Shown here: positions 24,813-32,211 of the stretch, one piece after another
Position numbering within the stretch: position 1 is the first letter of the stretch
Layout of the letters: each line of letters opens with the position of its first letter
Assembly: GCA_035573855.1 (NCBI GenBank)
Contig: DATLZU010000019.1
Span: 1 to 64,000 of the forward strand
DNA from: DATLZU01 sp035573855
Lineage (GTDB): Bacteria > Nitrospirota > Nitrospiria > Nitrospirales > Nitrospiraceae
Direction of reading: 5' to 3'
DNA length: 64,000 bases
Notes under the pieces: generated by a model
What the model was told of the DNA's origin: nothing
Database searches by the model: none
The model's input: only the letters and a program-made list of their open reading frames with translations
Position numbers and translations under genes: made by a program

Positions 24813-24861
24813 GTCACCCGTCGCTCGTATCTCGTACCTCCTCTCTCGTGAGAGGAGCCCG

Positions 24862-24883
24862 CGCTTCACGCTTCACGCTTCAC
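24862..24883. repeat. Three CGCTTCA heptamers across the lpxI stop codon
   Basis: CGCTTCA is repeated in tandem (24862-24883). On the minus strand it encodes the last residues of LpxI (VKREA) and its stop, so the C-terminus is repeat-derived. Confidence 0.8.
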
Positions 24884-25702
24884 ATCCTCTGCTACAACAC
24901 CCACGATCGCGATGCCTGCTTGCTCAGCCTTGCGCAGCATCTCCTCCCGGTCCAGCAACACGCTCTTGCCCGCTTCCAGCGCGAGCACTGCTGCTTTCAC
25001 CGATTCCATGACCTCGATCGTCCTGGGGCCGACCGCCGGCAGGTCGAAGCGGAGATCCTGCTGTGGCTTCGAGCGCTTGACCACCACCGCGCCCTCCTTG
25101 GCCAGTTCGCCTCCGCGACGGATGGCGCCGTCGGTCCCCTCGACCGCTTCAACCGCCACCACCACCCGGTCCTTCACAACGACGCATTGGCCGATGTCGA
25201 GGCGGCCGATCTCCCGCGCTACCTCCCAACCGTAGCGCACGTCTTCCCATTCCTTCCGGCTGGGCTTCCGGTCGGTCAGGGAACCTTCTTCGACCAGAAT
25301 ACCCTCCAGGCCGAAGGTCGATTCCCGGATCGTAATCCCTTCGCTTTCCAACTCGGCCGCGATGCCTCGCAGAATCTCGTCGTCCTTCCACCGCGCCAAC
25401 CGAGTCGCCAACGCCAGCGCACGGAAATCCGGCCTCACCGCGGTGAAGACGTGCGTCTTGCTGATGCCGCCCAGCATGACCGCCTGCCGCACGCCGTCTC
25501 CCTTCAGCGCATTGATGAGCTTGTTGAACTGGCCGATCTTGATCCAATGGATCCGGTCTACGTGATTGGCCAACTCCGGATCCGTTTCGCCCTCGTGCGC
25601 CACGGCCGACACGGTGTAGCCCTGTTTCTTCGCGTTCTCCGCGAAGATGATCGGGAACCGGCCGTTGCCGGCGATCAATCCGATGCGTTCCCCGTTGCCC
25701 AT
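24866..25702 (-). CDS. lpxI: UDP-2,3-diacylglucosamine diphosphatase, LpxI type
   Basis: Cleaves UDP-diacylglucosamine to lipid X; the LpxI (DUF1009) alternative to LpxH. 278 residues: RIGLIAGNGRFPIIFAENAK, GQFNKLINALKGDGVRQAVM, GGISKTHVF, STFGLEGILVEEGSLT, GQCVVVKDRVVVAVEAVEGT and a C-terminal DLPAVGPRTIEVM. It follows lpxA in the same unit by 30 nt. The last five residues come from the CGCTTCA tandem repeat. Confidence 0.93.
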   Translation of the reverse strand: MGNGERIGLIAGNGRFPIIFAENAKKQGYTVSAVAHEGETDPELANHVDRIHWIKIGQFNKLINALKGDGVRQAVMLGGISKTHVFTAVRPDFRALALATRLARWKDDEILRGIAAELESEGITIRESTFGLEGILVEEGSLTDRKPSRKEWEDVRYGWEVAREIGRLDIGQCVVVKDRVVVAVEAVEGTDGAIRRGGELAKEGAVVVKRSKPQQDLRFDLPAVGPRTIEVMESVKAAVLALEAGKSVLLDREEMLRKAEQAGIAIVGVVAEDVKREA

Positions 25703-25732
25703 GACGCTCCGTTCACCGACGCACCCGTTCCG

Positions 25733-26542
25733 CTATTCGTCCTCGTGCTCGTGCTCGACATCCACCGAACGGCAGATGCCGCGTTTGGTGCCCTCCATGA
25801 AGGCGACGACTTCCATCACGTCCTTGCTGTCCTTGAACTGCTCGCGGGCCAGCTTGATGGCTTCGGCCATTCGATGGCCGGTGCGGAACAGGAGGTCGTA
25901 CGCACGCTTGAGAGTCGCGATGCGTTCGCTGGAAAACGCGTGACGTTTGAGCCCGATGTAATTGATACCGTACATCCGCGCCCGGTAGCCACCGGCCGCC
26001 CGCATGAACGGCGGGAGGTCCTGGCCCAGCGCCGAACAGCCGCCGACCATGGCGTAGGCGCCGATCCGCACGTATTGATGGATGCCGGACAGACCGCCGA
26101 TGATGGCGTGATCCCCGATCGTGATGTGGCCGGCCAAGCTGGCGGCGTTCGCCAGGATCAAATGGTTGCCGAGATGGCAATCATGGGCGACATGCACGTA
26201 AGCCATCAGAAAATTGTGATGGCCGATCGACGTTAGGCCGCCGCCCTGGGCCGTCGCGCGATTGACCGTCACGTATTCGCGCAGGATATTGTCGTTCCCA
26301 ATGACGACCCGGGTCGGCTCGCCCTTGTACTGCAGATGCTGCGGGGGACCGCCGATCGAAGCGAATGGATACAGCTCGCACCGCTCGCCGATCTCCGTCC
26401 ACCCTTCCACGCACACATGCGACATCAGCCGCGTGCCACGCCCGATCTTAACGTGCTCGCCGACGACGCAAAACGGGCCCACCACGACATCCTCGGCCAG
26501 TTCGGCTTTGGGGTGGACAACTGCGGTCGGATGAATGTTCAC
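25733..26542 (-). CDS. lpxA: UDP-N-acetylglucosamine O-acyltransferase
   Basis: First acylation of lipid A synthesis. 269 residues from a GTG at 26542 with GGAGGGA upstream; a TTG at 26563 is less likely. A left-handed beta-helix of hexapeptide repeats spans residues 1-190: VNIHPTAVVHPKAELAEDVV, GERCELYPFASIGGPPQHL and the catalytic His region in MAYVHVAHDCHLG. A helical C-terminal tail follows (GLKRHAFSSERIATLKRAYD). Ends in an acidic EHEHEDE tail. Confidence 0.95.
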   Translation of the reverse strand: MNIHPTAVVHPKAELAEDVVVGPFCVVGEHVKIGRGTRLMSHVCVEGWTEIGERCELYPFASIGGPPQHLQYKGEPTRVVIGNDNILREYVTVNRATAQGGGLTSIGHHNFLMAYVHVAHDCHLGNHLILANAASLAGHITIGDHAIIGGLSGIHQYVRIGAYAMVGGCSALGQDLPPFMRAAGGYRARMYGINYIGLKRHAFSSERIATLKRAYDLLFRTGHRMAEAIKLAREQFKDSKDVMEVVAFMEGTKRGICRSVDVEHEHEDE

Positions 26543-26596
26543 TCGACTCCCTCCAATCAGCAACCAGCGAAAAGCCGGCAGCGAACATCTTCGAGC

Positions 26597-27073
26597 CTAT
26601 TTGCTGCTCGCCGCTGGCTGCTCGCTGTGTTCGGTTTTTTCCTCCGTCACCATCGCAGTCAACTCCGCCTCGCAGACCAGGTCCGCTTCCACATAAGCCT
26701 TGGCCTGCATCTTCCAGAACGGCGGCCGCTTCTTGAGCACTTCGACCTCGAACCGCAATTGATCGCCAGGAATAACCGGTTTGCGGAACTTGGCGTGGTC
26801 CACCCCGGTCAAATACACCACCGGCCGCCCGGTCTGCGCCAAGGATTTGAAGGCCAGCACGCCGCCCACTTGGGCCATCGCTTCGAGAATGAGCACGCCG
26901 GGCATGACCGGACGGCTCGGGAAGTGCCCCTGGAAGAACTGCTCGTTGATCGTGACGTTTTTGATTCCGACGACCCGTCGGTCCAATTCCAACTCGCGAA
27001 TCCGGTCAACCAGCAGAAACGGATACCGGTGCGGAAGCAAGGTCTGGATGTCCACGTTCTCCATCGCTGCCAT
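26597..27073 (-). CDS. fabZ: 3-hydroxyacyl-ACP dehydratase
   Basis: Hot-dog-fold dehydratase of fatty acid synthesis, 158 residues. LLPHRYPFLLVDRI and the active-site block GHFPSRPVMPGVLILEAMAQ (His50, Glu64) are present, followed by GVDHAKFRKPVIPGDQL. The ATG at 27073 has AGGAGG 7 nt upstream. The last dozen residues (TEHSEQPAASSK) are translated from an AGCGAGCAGCCAGCGGCGAG spacer-type repeat. In many Gram-negatives it lies between lpxD and lpxA; here lpxD is missing and ompH precedes it. Confidence 0.95.
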   Translation of the reverse strand: MAAMENVDIQTLLPHRYPFLLVDRIRELELDRRVVGIKNVTINEQFFQGHFPSRPVMPGVLILEAMAQVGGVLAFKSLAQTGRPVVYLTGVDHAKFRKPVIPGDQLRFEVEVLKKRPPFWKMQAKAYVEADLVCEAELTAMVTEEKTEHSEQPAASSK

Positions 27074-27118
27074 CGGCACGCCTCCTGAGCTCGGTTCAAG
27101 AAAGTGTATTGGCCTATC

Positions 27119-27205
27119 GTGTTGGTGTTGGTGTTGGTGCGGAAGTATCTCGATCCGGCCAACCGCATAAATCGAACGAACCACATGAACCACACAAACC
27201 GGTGT
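27119..27205. repeat. GTTGGT repeats and a copy of the waaA inverted-repeat arm
   Basis: 27119-27140 is GTTGGT repeated. About 40 nt further, 27179-27204 read on the minus strand gives CCGGTTTGTGTGGTTCATG, nearly identical to the waaA internal element at 19929. The tract fills the fabZ-ompH spacer. Confidence 0.75.
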
Positions 27206-27207
27206 TG

Positions 27208-27750
27208 CTACTGGTTCTGCCGGTCGAATTCCTTGATCACCTTGTCCGTCAAGTCGAGCCCCGGCTGATGATAGATGACGATTTTGATGCTGGCCTCGTT
27301 GCCCTTGTCCAGCACAGCGGCGTAGCCCTCCCGCTCCGCGACGGCCATCGCGGCCTTCTGGATTTTCTTCGAATATTCCTCGACCATCTCGCGCTGTTTC
27401 TCCTGCACCTCGCGATTGAACTCCTGCACGCGACGCTGATACGCTTCGAGCTTGGCTCGGAACTGTTCCTGCTTTTCCCGTCTGGCGGCGTCGCTGAGTG
27501 TATTGTTCGGATCTTGCAGGACTCGTTCGATCGACTTCAATTCTTGATCGTCGGAGTCGACGATCTTCTGGCGGGCGGCGGAGAAGCTCCGCAGTTTTTC
27601 CAGCGCCTGTTTCCCCGTTTTCGACCTTTCCATGACCACTTGCTGGTCGATCACCGCCACCTTGAACGATTCCGCCGCCGCCGAGCCTCCCATCCAGCTT
27701 TCCAGCAAGACCACGCCGACGATCATCGGCAGAAGAGTTCCCGACTTCAT
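27208..27750 (-). CDS. OmpH/Skp-family periplasmic chaperone
   Basis: 180 residues. An N-terminal signal peptide (LLPMIVGVVLLESWMGGSAAA) precedes KVAVIDQQVVMERSKTGKQA, the OmpH start, then a long helical coiled-coil region (REKQEQFRAKLEAYQRRVQE) and the final DLTDKVIKEFD. Skp-like proteins hold unfolded outer-membrane proteins for BamA. It is the second of two adjacent paralogues after bamA. Confidence 0.88.
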   Translation of the reverse strand: MKSGTLLPMIVGVVLLESWMGGSAAAESFKVAVIDQQVVMERSKTGKQALEKLRSFSAARQKIVDSDDQELKSIERVLQDPNNTLSDAARREKQEQFRAKLEAYQRRVQEFNREVQEKQREMVEEYSKKIQKAAMAVAEREGYAAVLDKGNEASIKIVIYHQPGLDLTDKVIKEFDRQNQ

Positions 27751-27912
27751 CCTGCACTCCTCAATCGATTCCGTTCCCGCTTGCTCACGCCCATGTGTCC
27801 TCGTTTCATTCTGAAGCTTAAGACTCGCGAGCAGCGAACAGTTACTAGCGAGTAGCGCAGAGTCTTGGGCTGTCGGCTGTTCACCTCCGGCTACCCACTA
27901 CTTTCACACTTG

Positions 27913-28509
27913 CTACGGAAATTCCTTATTGAACTCCCGGATGACGCGATCCGAGATGTCGACGGACGCATCGCTGTACACCGTCGGCCCGCCTCGTCCC
28001 TTTTCAATCACCACCTGCAAGCCCAACTGCTTGGCGACCTTGGCCGTCACCGTCTCGATTTTCTCGCGGAACCCGTCTAGCACGTCCTTCTGCTTCTCCT
28101 GCACTTCCCTGTTCAGCTCGGCGGCTTTTTGCTGATATTCGGCCATGCGGCGCCGGAACTGCTCTTCACGTTCCCGCTTCGCCGCCGCGCTCAGCACGCT
28201 GGCCTGTTTGACGAAATCCTCTTCCATCCGTCGGAGTTCCTTTTCGTCGAGCTCGATGAGCGCCTGCCGGTTTTTCGCGAAGGTCTCGAGAGACTCCTTG
28301 GCTTTTTTGCCCGCGGAAGTCTCGTTCAGGATCCGCTGCGGATCGATGACCCCTATGCGGCCTTCCGGTTGCGTCCCCGCCGACGCGCAGCCGACAAGCG
28401 CCGCGAGCGCGACCGTCGGAACCGCGAGTCTCACAGCCCGGCGACAACGCGCCGGCACCGACCGCTGGCCGGAATCGTGGCCTTTCCGCCGAACTCTTTC
28501 CCTGGGCAT
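27913..28509 (-). CDS. OmpH/Skp-family lipoprotein
   Basis: 198 residues from the ATG at 28509, which has GGGGAG upstream. A basic start precedes a lipobox (VALAALVGC), so it should be a lipoprotein, unlike its neighbour. IGVIDPQRILNETSAGKKAK and the helical arms (REREEQFRRRMAEYQQKAAE) match OmpH; the end DISDRVIREFNKEFP matches the paralogue. Its stop is 162 nt upstream of the next ompH. The spacer between them is filled by GAGCAGCGAACAGTTACTAG-type repetitive sequence. Confidence 0.85.
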   Translation of the reverse strand: MPRERVRRKGHDSGQRSVPARCRRAVRLAVPTVALAALVGCASAGTQPEGRIGVIDPQRILNETSAGKKAKESLETFAKNRQALIELDEKELRRMEEDFVKQASVLSAAAKREREEQFRRRMAEYQQKAAELNREVQEKQKDVLDGFREKIETVTAKVAKQLGLQVVIEKGRGGPTVYSDASVDISDRVIREFNKEFP

Positions 28510-28533
28510 GAAACTCCCCAACATGGACACGCG

Positions 28534-30906
28534 TCAGAACAGCGACCCGATGGTGAACTCAAACACGCCTTTCCGTTCAAACGGTTTCGGATCCAAGTTG
28601 ATCCCGTACGCGGCCCGCAGCGGACCGAACGGCGAAATCCATCGGGCTTCAAACCCCGCCGCCGGCCGCAGATTGAACGAAAGCCGTTCGTCGTCGCCAA
28701 AGCCCTTGCCGTAATCGAAAAAAAACACACCGTTCAGCTTGGCCTCCGACGAGATCGGGAAAATGAAGTCCGTATTGAAAATGAGTTCCTTCGCTGCGCC
28801 CAGGAGAAATCCGTCCGACGTCACCGGCCCGGCGCGACCGAAATAAAATCCTCTCATGGTGTTGATGCCGCCGACGAAGAACCGTTCAGTCAAGGGAATG
28901 GGTTTCCCCCCCAGCCCCTCGACGATGCCGAATCGCGCCCGCAGCGAAATCCGCGTGTCGAACGGCAGCGGGGTATATTTCAGGGTGTCCAAGGCGAACT
29001 TGTAAAAATTGTTGGTCCCTCCCAGATAGGGGGTGCCGATTGACACATCGACGCTGTGCCGCCAACCGGTCCGCGGATCCAAATAATAATCGCGCGTGTC
29101 GCGGGCTAGCCCGAAACGAAACCCCGTGGTGCTCTGAGTCCCAAACTGGTCCCGGATGAATTGCGGGATATTCGTCGTAAAGCCGAAGATGGACCCGGCG
29201 CTGGCGGTTCCCCCGAACGGGTTCAGTGTATTGACAAAGGTATTTGGATCAGCGTAGCGAATCATTTCGGCGACGGGGGTGAAATAGCCCGAGATGTATT
29301 CGGAAAACCATCGGCCGAACGTCGCCGAAACGCCGCGCTTCTCCTCGAAGAACGTGCCGTACAGCGTTTGGGTCGCGTAGATATCCAATTGCAGCGAGGT
29401 CAGCGAATCCTGGATGTAGGGATTCCGGAAACTGATCAGGCCAATGGAGCGAAGTTGTCCCAACTGGCCGCGGACCCGGCCGGTATATCCCCGGCCGCCG
29501 AGGTTTCCTTCGGTAATGTCGGCAATCAGCACGAACCGGTCCAAGGTGCTGAAGCCGCCGCCGATGCTGAACATACCGGTCGACTTCTCTTTCACCTTGA
29601 CGTCCAGATCGACTTTGTCTGGCTCGACCTGTCGCGGCAGGATTTCGACAGTCTCGAAGTAGTTCAAATTGTTCAACCGCTGAAAGCTCCGCTTGATCGA
29701 GACGGTGTCAATCACGTCCTGTTCGTCGAGGCGCAACTCCCGCCGGATGACGTTGTCGCGGGTCTTGTCGTTGCCGGTGATATTGATCCGCCGGATCCGC
29801 ATCATCTCCCCTTCCTTGATGTGGAAGAGAATCGTCGCGGTCTTCTCCTGGTTGTCGGGCGTCACTGACGGGGTGACTTCGGCGAACGCGTAGCCCTTCG
29901 CTCCGTATAGATCCGTGATCCGCGCGATTTCGTCTCGAATCTTCGCCCGTTGAAAAATTTCGCCGGGCGTGATTTTCAGTCCCACGCGCAACTCCGGATC
30001 CTCGAAGACGGTGTTGCCGCGGAACCCGATTTCCTTGACCGTGAACGGCTCGCCCTCGACGATCGCATAGGTGACCGTGAACCACTTCTTGTCCTCTGAC
30101 AACTCGACGGTCGGCATGCCGATCTGGACGTTAAGATAGCCCTTGTTCAAATAGACCTCGCGGATGCGCTCGATATCGTTCGCGAGTTCCTCGCGCTTGA
30201 GAATGCCGGCATCCGACAAGAACGAGGGGAGCTTGAATTGCGTGAACAGACCGTACCACGGAACCCATTCACGGGTGGCCATGACCTTGAAGAGCTCGTC
30301 CTTCGACACGGCCCTCATGCCGTCGAAGATGACCGTCTTGATGCGGGCCTTTTCCCCCTCTTTGATAAAAAACGTCAGGCGCTTGCGGTCTTCGTCCAGC
30401 GTCTGAATGACGGGAATCACTTCGGCTTTATAGTAGCCATCCTCTTGGTAGGCCTGCCTGATCTTCTCCGCGCTTTCCTTGGCCTGTTGCTGATCCAAAA
30501 ACGACTGACTCTTGATGGTGATCTTTTCGCGCAGCTTGTCTTCGCTCAGATTCTCGTTCCCGTCGAACACGATTTCCGTGATGAAGGGTTTCTCCCTGAC
30601 CACGAAGACCACCAAGAACCCGCCCGGCACCGCCTCCGTCTCCACCTGAACATCTTCGAAAAACCCAGTCTCATACAGAATTCTGACCTGATTGCGGATT
30701 GCTTCCGGAGTATAGGGATCATCGACTTTCAGCGTAAGCCGACTGGTGATCGCCGCCGTTTCAATCCGCTTGTTGCCCCGCACCTCGATGGACTTGATCA
30801 GCGGCGTCACCTCCTGGGCCACTCCGCTGGCCGTAAAAAACAGGAGACAGAAGACCGCCGACACCAGAGCAACCGCGCTCCGCTGAGGTCGTCTCCTTTC
30901 GATCAC
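28534..30906 (-). CDS. bamA: Outer-membrane protein assembly factor
   Basis: Inserts beta-barrel proteins into the outer membrane. 790 residues from the GTG at 30906; a signal peptide (VALVSAVFCLLFFTASGVAQ) follows at once, while upstream in-frame codons are Arg/Gly-rich spacer. Five POTRA-type repeats fill residues about 30-430 (IKSIEVRGNKRIETAAITSR, FITEIVFDGNENLS, IKTVIFDGMRAVS, VKEIGFRGNTVFED, RIRRINITGNDKTR). The barrel follows, with the L6 motif NTMRGFYFGRAGP, and ends in a C-terminal Phe (FTIGSLF). It heads the lipid A operon. Confidence 0.95.
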   Translation of the reverse strand: MIERRRPQRSAVALVSAVFCLLFFTASGVAQEVTPLIKSIEVRGNKRIETAAITSRLTLKVDDPYTPEAIRNQVRILYETGFFEDVQVETEAVPGGFLVVFVVREKPFITEIVFDGNENLSEDKLREKITIKSQSFLDQQQAKESAEKIRQAYQEDGYYKAEVIPVIQTLDEDRKRLTFFIKEGEKARIKTVIFDGMRAVSKDELFKVMATREWVPWYGLFTQFKLPSFLSDAGILKREELANDIERIREVYLNKGYLNVQIGMPTVELSEDKKWFTVTYAIVEGEPFTVKEIGFRGNTVFEDPELRVGLKITPGEIFQRAKIRDEIARITDLYGAKGYAFAEVTPSVTPDNQEKTATILFHIKEGEMMRIRRINITGNDKTRDNVIRRELRLDEQDVIDTVSIKRSFQRLNNLNYFETVEILPRQVEPDKVDLDVKVKEKSTGMFSIGGGFSTLDRFVLIADITEGNLGGRGYTGRVRGQLGQLRSIGLISFRNPYIQDSLTSLQLDIYATQTLYGTFFEEKRGVSATFGRWFSEYISGYFTPVAEMIRYADPNTFVNTLNPFGGTASAGSIFGFTTNIPQFIRDQFGTQSTTGFRFGLARDTRDYYLDPRTGWRHSVDVSIGTPYLGGTNNFYKFALDTLKYTPLPFDTRISLRARFGIVEGLGGKPIPLTERFFVGGINTMRGFYFGRAGPVTSDGFLLGAAKELIFNTDFIFPISSEAKLNGVFFFDYGKGFGDDERLSFNLRPAAGFEARWISPFGPLRAAYGINLDPKPFERKGVFEFTIGSLF

Positions 30907-31079
30907 CGGAGCCCTTCCCGATGATCCAGGTGCTCCGGCATCCACGCAACGCCCGCCGCCCGCCGAGCGGCTCCGCGGAGCTGAGCGCCGGACGCGTAGA
31001 CGCGGGCGGCGAGCAAACTCCTGCGCTTCAAGCGTCCCGGCATCGACGTCAGACCTCAAAGGCGTTGAAAAACTTGTGA

Positions 31080-31108
31080 ATTATATTGATCGATGCGCAC
31101 AATGTAAA
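31080..31108 (-). promoter_or_regulatory. Strong sigma70-type promoter of the bamA/lipid A operon
   Basis: Minus strand: TTTACA (31108-31103), 17 bp, TATAAT (31085-31080), a consensus -10. Expected start near 31073, giving a leader of about 165 nt to the bamA GTG. All genes down to the heptosyltransferases could be read from here. Confidence 0.75.
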
Positions 31109-31143
31109 GAAATTTCCTGCAGGGGCGGCCTTGCGCGCTCGCC

Positions 31144-31172
31144 TTGACTTCCCGTACCCCATCACATACTAT
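31144..31172 (+). promoter_or_regulatory. Promoter of galU with predicted leaderless start
   Basis: TTGACT (31144-31149), 17 bp, TACTAT (31167-31172). The normal start distance of 6-8 nt falls on or next to the galU ATG at 31180, so the mRNA would have no leader; no Shine-Dalgarno sequence exists upstream. Confidence 0.65.
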
Positions 31173-31179
31173 CGGCCGC

Positions 31180-32073
31180 ATGTCCCATTCAGAGATTCGC
31201 AAAGCCGTCATCCCAGCCGCCGGCCTCGGCACGCGGTTCCTTCCGGCCACTAAAGCCTCCCCCAAAGAAATGCTACCGCTCGTCGATAAACCGCTCATTC
31301 AGTATGTCGTCGAGGAAGCGGTCGCCTCCGGCATTCAAGACATCATCGTGATCACCGGACGCGGCAAGCGCGCCATCGAAGACCACTTCGACCGGTCGTT
31401 CGAACTCGAAGAAAATCTGAAGGGGAGCGGCAAGGCGCAGGTGCTCAGCCAGATCCGCCGTATTTCCAACTTGGCGAACTTCTGTTATGTCCGCCAGTCT
31501 GAGGCGCTGGGCCTGGGCCACGCCGTACTGTGCGCGCAACACCTCATCGGCGACGAGCCCTTCGCCGTCATCCTTGGCGACGAGATCATCGACGCCCCGA
31601 CGCCAGCGCTGGCTCAACTCATCCACGTCTTCAAGAAGCGGAAAGGCGCCGTTTTGGGCGTGCAGGCAGTGCCTCGGAGCGAGGTCAGCCGCTACGGCAT
31701 CATCGCACCGCGTCGCCTGGCGCCCGGACTGCACCGGGTCGAGGACCTCGTGGAAAAGCCCGCGCCGGCCGACGCGCCGTCTCATTACGCGGTGATCGGA
31801 CGCTATGTGTTGCCACCTGCGATCTTCCCCATCCTGCGCAAGACACAGCCGGGAAAGAACGGCGAGATCCAACTCACCGACGCGCTGCGCCAATTGGCCA
31901 AACAATCGCCCATGTTCGCTTACGAAGTGCAGGGGCAACGCCACGACGCCGGAGACAAACTGGGATTTCTCATTGCGACCGTCGAGTTCGCGCTCAAGAA
32001 CCCGTCGCTCGGACCTCCGTTTTCTGACTACCTCAAACGGCTGCGACTCAACACCGGCGGGCCGCGTGCGTAA
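31180..32073 (+). CDS. galU: UTP--glucose-1-phosphate uridylyltransferase
   Basis: Makes UDP-glucose for LPS and other glycans. 297 residues: KAVIPAAGLGTRFLPATKAS holds the nucleotide-binding loop, then SPKEMLPLVDKPLIQYVVEE, FAVILGDEIIDAP with the metal-binding Asp, GIIAPRRLAPGLHRVEDLVE and VIGRYVLPPAIF. The ATG at 31180 is chosen because it begins the conserved protein and fits the promoter; a TTG at 31144 is the -35 box itself. It supplies substrate to the glycosyltransferases on the other strand. Confidence 0.95.
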   Translation: MSHSEIRKAVIPAAGLGTRFLPATKASPKEMLPLVDKPLIQYVVEEAVASGIQDIIVITGRGKRAIEDHFDRSFELEENLKGSGKAQVLSQIRRISNLANFCYVRQSEALGLGHAVLCAQHLIGDEPFAVILGDEIIDAPTPALAQLIHVFKKRKGAVLGVQAVPRSEVSRYGIIAPRRLAPGLHRVEDLVEKPAPADAPSHYAVIGRYVLPPAIFPILRKTQPGKNGEIQLTDALRQLAKQSPMFAYEVQGQRHDAGDKLGFLIATVEFALKNPSLGPPFSDYLKRLRLNTGGPRA

Positions 32074-32160
32074 GGCAGGACATCTCCGGACGTTTCGCCG
32101 GGCGGTCCGGCGTCGGCTCCGGAACCGCGGCGAACCCCCGCGCGTCCGGCCAGGCGCGCA

Positions 32161-32169
32161 TGGTATGAT
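32161..32169 (+). promoter_or_regulatory. Possible extended -10 promoter of lon
   Basis: TGGTATGAT (32161-32169) fits an extended -10 (TGn plus TATGAT) without a recognisable -35. It lies 43 nt before the lon ATG. No sigma32-type box is obvious. Confidence 0.35.
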
Positions 32170-32211
32170 GCATCGGGCCGGGCGCGGACTTGACGATAAG
32201 GACAGCGTTTT

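Noticed and set aside
23304..24851. 515-codon plus-strand frame opposite lpxB and the oxidoreductase
   Set aside because: Shadow frame across two genes; no ribosome site or domain.
11415..27205. Short repeats as a CRISPR array
   Set aside because: Units are degenerate, without regular spacers, and no cas genes are present.
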